NCBI GenBank assembly: GCA_037138595.1 | Contig: JBAXIB010000018.1 | Coordinates: 7,739-71,738 of the forward strand | Direction of reading: 5' to 3' | DNA from: UBA4742 sp037138595 | Lineage (GTDB): Bacteria; Actinomycetota; Acidimicrobiia; Acidimicrobiales; Acidimicrobilacustridaceae | DNA length: 64,000 bases | Shown: in pieces, positions 18,191 to 25,864 of the stretch | How positions within the stretch are numbered: position 1 is the first letter of the stretch | Layout of the letters: every line of letters starts with the position of its first letter | Made by a program: the position numbers and the translations under genes | The notes under the pieces: model-generated | The model's database searches: none | Told to the model about the DNA's origin: nothing | Seen by the model: the letters and a program-made list of their open reading frames with translations, nothing else

Positions 18191-18607
18191 TCATCCGAGC
18201 CGCATTCCATAGCCGTAGCCATACGATGCGGTGCGCTGGTGGGGATCACCGTCGGCGGGTGCAGAACCCACCTTGCCGAGAATAATCACGCCTGTGGGAC
18301 ACCGATCAACGCAAAGCGCGCAACGGGTACAGACGTCGTCGTCGATCACGAAAACGGAATGGTCGCCTGGGTCGGCGCCGGGGAGTTCGGTACCGATCGC
18401 CTCGTCAACAACCTCGGTTTTCACCAAAAAGATGCATTTCCAGGGGCAAATATCGACACAGCCTTCGCAGGTAATGCACTCGGACTGATCGATATGGATG
18501 AATTGCTTGGGTTTGACCGCCTTGGACAACCACTCGGCATCGACTTCTTGAAGAACATAATCATCAAGAAATTTCGGCATCGGCGGGTTCGCATCGGTAC
18601 GGGCCAT
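18191..18607 (-). CDS. 2x[4Fe-4S] ferredoxin-like protein encoded within the bc-complex operon
   Basis: Small soluble Fe-S protein of 138 residues with two cluster motifs: C44, C47, C50, C54 (CITCEGCVDIC) and C93, C96, C99, C103 (CTRCALCVDRC), plus an extra Cys58. The 38 residues between the motifs are acidic and the C-terminus is a Gly/Tyr-rich tail (SYGYGYGMRLG). It lies 24 bases upstream of the cytochrome b6-like start and 4 bases after the upstream membrane gene, so it is part of the same transcription unit. Ferredoxin genes are not standard parts of bc or b6f operons. It could be an electron donor to, or a bound subunit of, the complex; this is inference. Confidence 0.93.
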   Translation of the reverse strand: MARTDANPPMPKFLDDYVLQEVDAEWLSKAVKPKQFIHIDQSECITCEGCVDICPWKCIFLVKTEVVDEAIGTELPGADPGDHSVFVIDDDVCTRCALCVDRCPTGVIILGKVGSAPADGDPHQRTASYGYGYGMRLG

Positions 18608-18611
18608 GGGA

Positions 18612-19058
18612 TCAGCCTCGCTTCACGAGGGGACGGCCGTAGTCGGAAGTTGCGATCTCGGGCACTGCTGCAGCCCGCTTGCCACGGTTTTGCCACCAAG
18701 CCCACAAATACATGTTGAGGCCGAGGGCTACGACGTAGATCACCACTGCAATGATGTCGCGAATGACCTGATAGTTGAGGACAATCGGGTTCCAGCCGCC
18801 CGCTACCTGCGACTTCAGGATGCTGCCAGGGCCAAGGATCAACTTGTCTGGACGCCAATTGAGTTCATTACCGGCCCAGGTGAGCCAAAGGTGAGGGACC
18901 ATGCCGTAGACCCAGAACATCAAAAAGAAGATGTAAACGGACGCGAGCATTGACTCGCCCCACGACAACGGGGTACCAACGGGCCGACGTTTGGACAATG
19001 GGATGATGAGTGCCACCAGCGCCAACGCGATGACCAGAGAAGCGACGAACGCAACCAC
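18612..19058 (-). CDS. Small membrane protein at the head of the bc-complex operon, function unknown
   Basis: First gene of the respiratory block. I place the start at GTG 19058 because GGAGGT lies 10 bases upstream of it; an in-frame ATG farther out would add a Cys/Arg-rich segment that does not look real. The product is 148 residues with about three hydrophobic segments (FVASLVIALALVALIIPLS; MLASVYIFFLMFWVYGMVP; DIIAVVIYVVALGLNMYLWA) and an outward loop rich in Trp and Asn between the second and third. No cofactor motif is visible. It precedes the ferredoxin by 4 bases. I do not recognise the family; a small structural subunit or assembly factor is a guess from context. Confidence 0.82.
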   Translation of the reverse strand: MVAFVASLVIALALVALIIPLSKRRPVGTPLSWGESMLASVYIFFLMFWVYGMVPHLWLTWAGNELNWRPDKLILGPGSILKSQVAGGWNPIVLNYQVIRDIIAVVIYVVALGLNMYLWAWWQNRGKRAAAVPEIATSDYGRPLVKRG

Positions 19059-19372
19059 CTGGGTGGGGACCTCCGTAGTGGACAGGATCAGGCAACGCCG
19101 GGGGGGGAACCCGACTCGAGCGAGGCGCCCCAAAGGGGTGCCGCAGGTGTTTGGTTTAGCACGCGCTTCGCACCTCTGGCACATCCGAGCAATTCATTGC
19201 ACGAACGACCCTTCGAGCGCGACCACTTTGACGCGCTCGCAGCGAGACCCATGACTCGCTGCTTGGCCTCGAGGTGTCGACATGGCGTAAGGTCATAGCT
19301 ACGCACCCGGCGCGGTGCCACCGCCATCCGGCGGGGCCCGGCCGCACAAAATCATCGCCCCGGAGGCTGTAC
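19059..19372. promoter_or_regulatory. Divergent intergenic region between the bc-complex operon and a cytochrome c gene
   Basis: This 314-base gap should contain the promoters of both the long minus-strand respiratory block and the plus-strand cytochrome c gene. A hairpin-forming GGCGCCCC-AAA-GGGGTGCC (19124-19142, one G-T pair) is visible, and a run of eight G lies at 19100-19107. I see no convincing -35/-10 pair on either strand. No credible gene is present. Confidence 0.5.
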
Positions 19373-20224
19373 GTGAGCGAAGTTCCCGACCATCTACTGC
19401 AGCGCTCTCGCGACAGGCGTGCCGCGCTTGGTCTCGGCGGTGACGCCACCGGCGGAGATGCACCAGCAGCAGCGACGTCAACGACCAGTACCAGTGTCGA
19501 GTCCGCGTCGTCGGCCGCTCGGCCCGCGGCCGTCACGCCGGCCGAAGCAACAATCGAACCGGCTCGTCCAGTCCCGGCCTACGTCGCCGCGTCGCTATCA
19601 CGCAAGAAAATTCCGCTGTGGGTGATGCCCGTCCTCGCGGTACTTCCACTGTGGGCAATCGTCTATGTCAACACGTTGTCCAAACCGCGCACGACAGTGC
19701 CCACGCAACTTGCTGCTGGCGCGACCGCCTATGCCGCGAAATGTCAGAGCTGTCACATGGCCGATGGTTCTGGCGGCGCAGGGCGACCAATCATGGCCGC
19801 CGCCCAAGGCGGCGCGGTTGCGACATTCCCGTCGATTGCCGGCCAACTGCAATTCGTTTGGCTTGGCAGCAACTTGACCGCCAGCCCTATCGGCAGCAAG
19901 GGAACACCGTACGGAAATCCTGATCGCGTCGGTGGCCAACACACAACCCTCAGCTACAACGGAAATCCAATGCCGACCTTTAAGGGCGCGCTCACCCAGG
20001 CTGAACTTCTCGACATTGTTCGGCACGAACGCGAGACCTTCGGCGGAGAAAAGATCCCCGCGAGTCAAATCGCTCCCGACGGTTCGCTGCTGTGGCCAAA
20101 TGGAAAACCAATGCTCGATGCCACTGGAATTCTCATCGGTCCTGACGGCAAAGCGCTGTTCAACGCAGACGGGAAACTCGCTGATCCCACGTTGGCCACC
20201 GCTGCACCCGCGACCAAGTCATAA
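19373..20224 (+). CDS. Membrane-anchored monoheme cytochrome c
   Basis: Electron-transfer protein, likely between the bc complex and an oxidase. The start is GTG 19373, with GGAGG six bases upstream; the longer frame is Arg/Pro-rich and unlikely. The 283-residue product has a cytosolic N-terminus containing VPDHLLQRSRDRRAALG, an Ala/Thr-rich stretch, one membrane helix (LWVMPVLAVLPLWAIVYVNT), then a class I cytochrome c domain with CQSCH and a MPTF Met ligand candidate. The last 50 residues show a degenerate Gly/Asp repeat (APDGSLLWPNGKP, IGPDGKALF, NADGKLAD). The N-terminal motif is shared with the subunit IV-like protein of the neighbouring operon. Confidence 0.9.
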   Translation: MSEVPDHLLQRSRDRRAALGLGGDATGGDAPAAATSTTSTSVESASSAARPAAVTPAEATIEPARPVPAYVAASLSRKKIPLWVMPVLAVLPLWAIVYVNTLSKPRTTVPTQLAAGATAYAAKCQSCHMADGSGGAGRPIMAAAQGGAVATFPSIAGQLQFVWLGSNLTASPIGSKGTPYGNPDRVGGQHTTLSYNGNPMPTFKGALTQAELLDIVRHERETFGGEKIPASQIAPDGSLLWPNGKPMLDATGILIGPDGKALFNADGKLADPTLATAAPATKS

Positions 20225-20278
20225 CTCAGTCAAATCGGTTCGACGTCATTCGACAATGACACCCGTAGGGTTGTGACT

Positions 20279-21553
20279 ATGACTTCAGCAATAGACGGCA
20301 TACACCGACACGACGTACTGGTCATCGGTGGCGGACCAGCCGGTGCCGCGACTTCCTATTGGTTGGCTGAAGCTGGGCACGACGTCGTGTTCGTTGAGAA
20401 GAAGCATTTTCCTCGCATCAAGACATGCGGCGACGGGCTCACCCCACGCGCGGTCCACCAACTTGATGAGATGGGCCTCGCAAGTCGACTCACCCACTTC
20501 CATCCCTACGACGGACTCCGAACCGTCGCCCACGGGATGACCCTTGAACTCAAGTGGCCCGACCATCCCATCTTTCCGAACTATGGCTACGTCGTTCGTC
20601 GATGCGACCTAGACACGATGGTCGCCGAACACGCGGTCAAGGCAGGCGCGACGCTTCGTCAGGGGACCGAAGCAATCCGACCCATTATTCGCGACGGACT
20701 CGTAACTGGCGCAGTCGTCAAGAACAAAGACACTGGTGAGACCGAAGAAATTCATGCGCGCTATGTCGTCATTGCCGATGGAGCAAATTCGCGATTTGGG
20801 CGCGCACTCGGCACGAATCGCAATCGGGGCTTTCCCCAGGGAATGGCGATCCGCGGGTATTTCGAAAGTCCGATCAGCGACACGCCATGGATCGAAAGTG
20901 CGCTCGACATCCGCGACCGAAATGGAAACTCACTTCCTGGTTACGGGTGGATTTTCCCCCTCGGCGATGGCGAGATCAACGTCGGTATCGGATTGTTGTC
21001 GACGTTCCGTGATTTCAAATCGGTCAACACCACTCACATTCTTGCCGAGTTCGTAGCAACTGCCCCCGACTACTGGGGTATTTCCGAAGCCACCGCGACG
21101 TCAACTCCCACAGGCGGGCGACTCCCGATGGGCGGATCAGTCCAACCCAAAGTTGGTCCAACGTGGATCGTCGTTGGCGATGCCGCGGGATCGATTAACC
21201 CGTTCAACGGCGAAGGTATCGACTACGCATACGAAACTGGTCGCATGGCCGCCGGCCTCCTTGACGAAAGTCTTCGAACCGGTGACGGCATGGCGTTACA
21301 GCGTTACCCCGCGATGCTCCACGACGAATACGGCCTCTATTTCAAAGTTGCACGCCTGTTTGCTCAAGTCATTGGTCAGCCCGCGCTGATGAAGGAACTC
21401 ACCCGGGTTGGAATGCATTCGCGCACGCTGATGGATTGGGTGTTGCGCATTATGGCCAACTTGTTGCGCGAAGACGAGCTCGGACCCGCAGAAGCGGTCT
21501 ACTTAGCCGTTGCACAACTCGCCAAGGTCATCCCCGAACCCACAGCGGCCTGA
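20279..21553 (+). CDS. Geranylgeranyl reductase family FAD-dependent oxidoreductase
   Basis: FAD enzyme that probably saturates isoprenoid double bonds. The 425-residue protein starts with the dinucleotide-binding fold VLVIGGGPAGAATSYWLA followed by FVEKK, has the family motif CGDGLTPRAVHQL, and a second FAD motif VGDAAGSINPFNGEGIDYA near residue 295. These match the geranylgeranyl reductase/menaquinone-reductase group. Its location beside quinone-using complexes I and III makes partial saturation of the menaquinone side chain an attractive role, but a lipid or other isoprenoid substrate is possible. Start could be ATG 20279 or GTG two codons upstream. Confidence 0.88.
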   Translation: MTSAIDGIHRHDVLVIGGGPAGAATSYWLAEAGHDVVFVEKKHFPRIKTCGDGLTPRAVHQLDEMGLASRLTHFHPYDGLRTVAHGMTLELKWPDHPIFPNYGYVVRRCDLDTMVAEHAVKAGATLRQGTEAIRPIIRDGLVTGAVVKNKDTGETEEIHARYVVIADGANSRFGRALGTNRNRGFPQGMAIRGYFESPISDTPWIESALDIRDRNGNSLPGYGWIFPLGDGEINVGIGLLSTFRDFKSVNTTHILAEFVATAPDYWGISEATATSTPTGGRLPMGGSVQPKVGPTWIVVGDAAGSINPFNGEGIDYAYETGRMAAGLLDESLRTGDGMALQRYPAMLHDEYGLYFKVARLFAQVIGQPALMKELTRVGMHSRTLMDWVLRIMANLLREDELGPAEAVYLAVAQLAKVIPEPTAA

Positions 21554-21555
21554 CG

Positions 21556-22842
21556 TCACGGTCGCGGACGCGACACCACCGCAGCCGCAGCCGCAGCCGC
21601 CGTTTCGACAACTTGGTCGAGCACGGCATCACTATGAGCCATGCCGACAAACATCACTTCGTAGGCACCTGGGGCAAGCGCAACACCGCGATCCAACATC
21701 TCGTGAAAGAACGCTGCGTACAAGGCCTCGTCAGTTCGGCGTGCTGCGTCGTAGTCGGTCGCTTCACCAGGTGCGAAGTACAACCCGGCCAACGTGCCGC
21801 AGATCGGCACTTGAACCGCGAGTCCTGCGCCATTCATCGCCGCGGCTAGCCGAGTGCCGAATCGTGCCACTCGAGCGGTGAGCTGCGCGTACGCATCGTC
21901 GGTTAGCTGCAGCAGCGCGGCGAGGCCCGCCGCGGTCGCTAACGGGTTCCCCGACAACGTGCCCGCTTGATAGACCGGGCCAAGCGGAGCGAGCTTGTCC
22001 ATCAGTTCCGCTCGGCCACCAAAAGCGCCGACCGGCAGGCCACCGCCGATGACCTTTCCGAATGCGGTCAAATCGGGACTGACCCCGACGAGTTGCTGTG
22101 CGCCACCACTCGCCACTCGAAATCCGGTGATCACTTCGTCAAAAATCAGCAAGGCTCCAACCCGGTCACACTCATCACGCAGTCCCGCAAGAAAACCATC
22201 GAGCGCAGGTACAAGGCCCATATTGGCGGCAATGGGTTCGACGATCACACACGCAGTCGCTTCGTCGAGGACCGGCACCGCGTTGTAGGGCGCGACCATC
22301 GTGTCGGCAACGGCGTTCGCCGTTACGCCGGCTGACCCTGGAAGTCCGAGCGATGCCATCGCTGTGCCGCCCTCGACCAGCAACCCATCGCTGTGCCCGT
22401 GGTAGTTGCCCGCGAACTTCACGATCTTGTCCCGTCCGGTGAAACCTCGAGCGACGCGAATCGCACTCATCGTGGCTTCGGTACCGCTCGACACCATACG
22501 TATCTTCTCGACTGACGGAACCCGATCGACAATGGCTTCAGCCAACTCGACTTCGCCGGCAGTCGGTGCGCCATAGGACGTTCCCCACGCGGCCGCGCTC
22601 ACGATCGCGTCAACGATGGCGGGAGCGGCATGGCCCAAAATGATTGCGCCGTAGGACTGAACGAGGTCGATGAATCGTCGACCCTCGACGTCCCAAACAT
22701 ACGGTCCTTCGGCTCGTTCCACGAAGTAAGGAACTCCTCCGACCGAACGAAACGCCCGGACGGGCGAATTCACTCCGCCAGGGATAACTCGCTGACCCCG
22801 GGAGAAGAGGCTGGCATTCGTGGGGCGATCACTGTCGTTCAT
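21556..22842 (-). CDS. hemL: Glutamate-1-semialdehyde 2,1-aminomutase
   Basis: PLP enzyme making 5-aminolevulinate from glutamate-1-semialdehyde in the C5 heme pathway. The 428-residue sequence shows GGVNSPVRAFRSVGG, FIDLVQSYGAIILGH, the LLIFDEVITGFRV Asp motif and the Schiff-base Lys in AFGKVIGGGLPVGAFGG. The extreme C-terminus is a run of Ala from a CCGCAG hexamer repeat (about 21579-21601), a place prone to length change. The start ATG overlaps the hemB stop by four bases, so both are co-translated. Length and motifs are standard. Confidence 0.97.
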   Translation of the reverse strand: MNDSDRPTNASLFSRGQRVIPGGVNSPVRAFRSVGGVPYFVERAEGPYVWDVEGRRFIDLVQSYGAIILGHAAPAIVDAIVSAAAWGTSYGAPTAGEVELAEAIVDRVPSVEKIRMVSSGTEATMSAIRVARGFTGRDKIVKFAGNYHGHSDGLLVEGGTAMASLGLPGSAGVTANAVADTMVAPYNAVPVLDEATACVIVEPIAANMGLVPALDGFLAGLRDECDRVGALLIFDEVITGFRVASGGAQQLVGVSPDLTAFGKVIGGGLPVGAFGGRAELMDKLAPLGPVYQAGTLSGNPLATAAGLAALLQLTDDAYAQLTARVARFGTRLAAAMNGAGLAVQVPICGTLAGLYFAPGEATDYDAARRTDEALYAAFFHEMLDRGVALAPGAYEVMFVGMAHSDAVLDQVVETAAAAAAAVVSRPRP

Positions 22843-23822
22843 CTACCGAGCAACTCCGCGAGGTCTCGTGCGAAGTAGGTCAGGATCAGATCTGCGCCCG
22901 CTCGCTTGATTGCTGTCATGTGCTCGAATGCGACGGCCGGACCATCGATCCAGCCGCGTTCAGCCGCGGCATGAATCATCGCGAACTCACCGGACACGTG
23001 ATAGGCCGCCAGCGGAACGGTGACCTCGGAACGCGCTCGCGCGATCACGTCAAGATAGGCAAGCGCTGGTTTAACCATGACCATGTCGGCACCTTCATTG
23101 ATGTCGAAGTGGATCTCTTCCATCGCTTCGCGCACGTTGCGGAAATCTTGTTGGTAGTCCTTACGATCCCCGCCATTTGCGATTGACACATCAACTGCGT
23201 CGCGAAACGGCCCATACAACGCAGATGCGTACTTTGCCGCATAGGCCAATATCGCGACGCCATCGAAACCGTCTTCGTCGAGCGCTTCGCGAATCGCGAA
23301 CACTTGTCCGTCCATCATCCCGCTAGGAGCGATGATGTCTGCTCCGGCACCCGCCTGAGCCGTCGCAATCTGCGCGTACAACTCGAGGGTCGCGTCATTG
23401 TCAACTCGACCATCATCGCCAAGAACTCCGCAATGGCCATGATCGGTGTATTCATCAATGCAAAGGTCGGCGATCAACACCATCTTGTCGCCGACGTCAT
23501 CGCGAAGGTCGCGCAGCGCGACTTGCACAATCCCGTCCTCGGCCCAGGCACCGGAACCGAACTGATCTTTTTTGTCGGGCACGCCAAAAATGATCACACC
23601 GGGTATGCCAAGTTCGATGAGTGCCGACACTTCAGCGCGCAACGAATCGCGCGTGTGTTGCACCACCCCGGGCATCGATTCGATCGGCTGGGGCTCACGA
23701 ATATCTTCACGGACAAACAACGGCGCAATGAGGTCGTCGGTTGCGAGCCGCGTTTCTGCGATCATCCGCCGAAGCGCGGGTGTGCGTCGAAGCCGGCGAA
23801 GCCGGCGCTGGGGGAAACTCAC
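22839..23822 (-). CDS. hemB: Porphobilinogen synthase (delta-aminolevulinate dehydratase)
   Basis: Condenses two 5-aminolevulinate molecules to porphobilinogen. The start is GTG at 23822. The 327-residue protein has the Schiff-base Lys regions AILAYAAKYASALYGPFRDA and MVMVKPALAYLDV. The metal loop reads DLCIDEYTDHGHCGVLG: Cys-x-Asp then Cys, intermediate between the three-Cys zinc type and the Asp-rich magnesium type, so metal preference cannot be read off directly. It is followed by hemL with a four-base overlap; the gap to the cobA-hemD fusion upstream is 28 bases. Confidence 0.97.
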   Translation of the reverse strand: MSFPQRRLRRLRRTPALRRMIAETRLATDDLIAPLFVREDIREPQPIESMPGVVQHTRDSLRAEVSALIELGIPGVIIFGVPDKKDQFGSGAWAEDGIVQVALRDLRDDVGDKMVLIADLCIDEYTDHGHCGVLGDDGRVDNDATLELYAQIATAQAGAGADIIAPSGMMDGQVFAIREALDEDGFDGVAILAYAAKYASALYGPFRDAVDVSIANGGDRKDYQQDFRNVREAMEEIHFDINEGADMVMVKPALAYLDVIARARSEVTVPLAAYHVSGEFAMIHAAAERGWIDGPAVAFEHMTAIKRAGADLILTYFARDLAELLGR

Positions 23823-23850
23823 GGCGCCACCCTAGGACTGGCTATCGATG

Positions 23851-25305
23851 TCAGACGAATGAAGCGACGATCGCGGCAACGAGGCCAGGTATTGAGTGAT
23901 CGGTCGCCTCAATGTCCACGGTCAGACCATGTGACCGAGCCGCAGTCGAAGTCACGGGACCAATTGAGGCGACCATTGTTGGTACTCGTTCAATCCCGAC
24001 TGCATCGACGAAATGATCCACCGTTGACGCTGAGGTGAAGCACACCAAGTCAGCCGCCGCTGTTTTCTCGAGTTGCTCGTCGGTGAGTTGTGTCGCGACC
24101 GTGCGGTAGGCGTCAACGATTTCAACGTCCCACCCTTGGTCACGCAGGCCATCGGGGATCACATCACGAGCGATCTCGGCTCGAGCGATCAAGACGCGCC
24201 CTCCTGAGGCCGGCGGACCGGGAAAAACGTCGAGCATGCCTTCGGCAATCGATCGCGCTGGCACCAAATCGGCTTCGATGTTTCCGGCTTTGAGCGCGTC
24301 GACCGTGCCTGGACCAATTGCCGCGATCTTCACTCCAGCGAGTTGGCGTGCATCGCGCACCGCCTCAAGCACCCGAGTTGCGCCATTCGCTGACGTCACG
24401 ACCAGCCAATCAAACACGCCAACCTGTTGAATCGCCCGTCGCAATGCCGCGCCGCCATCAAGTGGTTCGCGAATCTCGATTGCCGGAACCTCACTGGTGT
24501 CAGCTCCGTGCGCACGCAATTGGGCCACCAGCGATGACGCTTGATCTCGAGCGCGAGTCACCACAATGCGGCGTCCGAATAATGGCCGCGACTCAAACCA
24601 ATTGAGATTCAACGCTGCGACCTGACCAATGACGATCGTGCTCGGCGCAGCAAGGGGTTGGTCGGCCAATGTCCCGAGGGTCGCTCGCACCGTTTGCTGA
24701 TCGGGGCGAGTACCCCAGCGGATCGCGGCCGCGGGCGTGTCAGGCGAAAGGCCGCCCGCAACGAGCCGATCGACGATGCCTGCCAGTCGACCCACGCCCA
24801 TCAAGATCACGATTGTTCCGCCGAGTCGCGCCACCGCATCCCAATCGAGATCGCCATCGTGGTCGGGGTCTTCGTGTCCCGTTACCACCGTGAACGAAGT
24901 TGATGAGTGTCGAAGGGTCAACGGAATGCCGGCATAAGCGGGAACAGCTATCGCGGAGGAAATCCCCGGAATAATTTCAAATGGAACGCCGGCTTCGAGC
25001 AACGCCTGGGCTTCCTCGCCACCCCGAGCGAAGACGAACGGATCCCCGCCTTTGAGACGCACAACCTGTTGGCCAGCAGCGCCACGTTTAACGAGCAGCG
25101 CGTCGATTTCGGGTTGCGGCATCGTGGCGTGACCTGCGGTCTTGCCTACGTTGATCCGCTCGGCCTGGGCCGGAGCAAGGTCGAGCAACGCGGCGATTGA
25201 CAAACGGTCATAGACGACGACATCCGCACCGCGCAGGACCTCTGCCCCTCGAACCGTCAGCAAACCAGGGTCGCCAGGCCCAGCACCTACGAGATACACG
25301 GTCAC
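23851..25305 (-). CDS. Fused uroporphyrinogen-III C-methyltransferase / uroporphyrinogen-III synthase
   Basis: Two-domain tetrapyrrole enzyme of 484 residues with a GTG start. Residues 1-235 are a SUMT (CobA-type) methyltransferase: VYLVGAGPGDPGLLTVRGAE, VVRLKGGDPFVFARGGEE and GISSAIAVPAYAGIPLTLR. Residues about 240-484 are a HemD-type synthase domain (GRRIVVTRARDQASSLVAQL, FTSASTVDHFVDAV). The fusion provides uroporphyrinogen III and diverts part of it to precorrin-2 for siroheme or cobalamin. It heads the hemB-hemL cluster. Such fusions are known in actinobacteria and clostridia; function is secure for both halves. Confidence 0.95.
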   Translation of the reverse strand: MTVYLVGAGPGDPGLLTVRGAEVLRGADVVVYDRLSIAALLDLAPAQAERINVGKTAGHATMPQPEIDALLVKRGAAGQQVVRLKGGDPFVFARGGEEAQALLEAGVPFEIIPGISSAIAVPAYAGIPLTLRHSSTSFTVVTGHEDPDHDGDLDWDAVARLGGTIVILMGVGRLAGIVDRLVAGGLSPDTPAAAIRWGTRPDQQTVRATLGTLADQPLAAPSTIVIGQVAALNLNWFESRPLFGRRIVVTRARDQASSLVAQLRAHGADTSEVPAIEIREPLDGGAALRRAIQQVGVFDWLVVTSANGATRVLEAVRDARQLAGVKIAAIGPGTVDALKAGNIEADLVPARSIAEGMLDVFPGPPASGGRVLIARAEIARDVIPDGLRDQGWDVEIVDAYRTVATQLTDEQLEKTAAADLVCFTSASTVDHFVDAVGIERVPTMVASIGPVTSTAARSHGLTVDIEATDHSIPGLVAAIVASFV

Positions 25306-25512
25306 CCGAACAGACTAGGCAGCATCACGGCAGCGCTCAGATTGAGGCACATATCGTCCGGTCACTTTCGGTCTCAGCAGCGGTCCTCACCACGATAAAG
25401 GTGGCGTTTGGCTGACTTAGCGCTAAATTGACCTGGAGCTAGTGCGTACCGCTGTTTCGCCCACGAAGACCACACCGCGGGCAGCCCTGCTGCCTGGGAA
25501 TCGAGCATCGAA

Positions 25513-25857
25513 ATGAGCCCCTTAATCGCTGTCAGCGCCCCTACAAACGAGGACTGGATGCAAGACGCGGCTTGCAGAGGTCGCACGACGTTGTTTTTTG
25601 GGATCGCCGGCGAACGCCCGGAGCGGCGGGTGCGACGCGAAAACGATGCTCGGCAAGTGTGCGCTTCGTGCCCGGTTATTTCGCCGTGCCAAGCCTTCGC
25701 TCGCGCTGGTCACGAGAGTGGCTTTTGGGGCGGAGAGTCCGAAGAGGATCGCGCCGCGGCAGGGCATTCACCTCGATCGATCACGCGGCGATCAGTCTTT
25801 TCTGCCGCTCAAACAAACCAGCGTCAATCGGCTGAATCAAAAGCCGAAGCCTCCTAG
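25513..25857 (+). CDS. WhiB-family [4Fe-4S] transcriptional regulator
   Basis: Actinobacteria-specific redox-responsive regulator, 114 residues. The four cluster Cys are seen in AACRG, then CASCPVISPC (Cys-x2-Cys-x5-Cys), followed by the family turn GFWGGESEEDR and a basic C-terminus. The Trp/Gly turn marks it as a genuine WhiB-like (Wbl) protein; I cannot assign the subgroup. The upstream gap of 207 bases is long for this window and contains a perfect palindrome TTAGCGCTAA (25417-25426) and a GGCAGC/GCTGCC stem just before the start, neither of which I can interpret. It converges on the photolyase gene with 7 bases between stops. Confidence 0.95.
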   Translation: MSPLIAVSAPTNEDWMQDAACRGRTTLFFGIAGERPERRVRRENDARQVCASCPVISPCQAFARAGHESGFWGGESEEDRAAAGHSPRSITRRSVFSAAQTNQRQSAESKAEAS

Positions 25858-25864
25858 CTGCCGC

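Noticed and set aside
25306..25512. Regulatory elements upstream of whiB (palindrome TTAGCGCTAA and GGCAGC/GCTGCC stem)
   Set aside because: Ten- and six-bp symmetry is expected by chance over this length, with no second copy or clear promoter spacing, so not called as sites.
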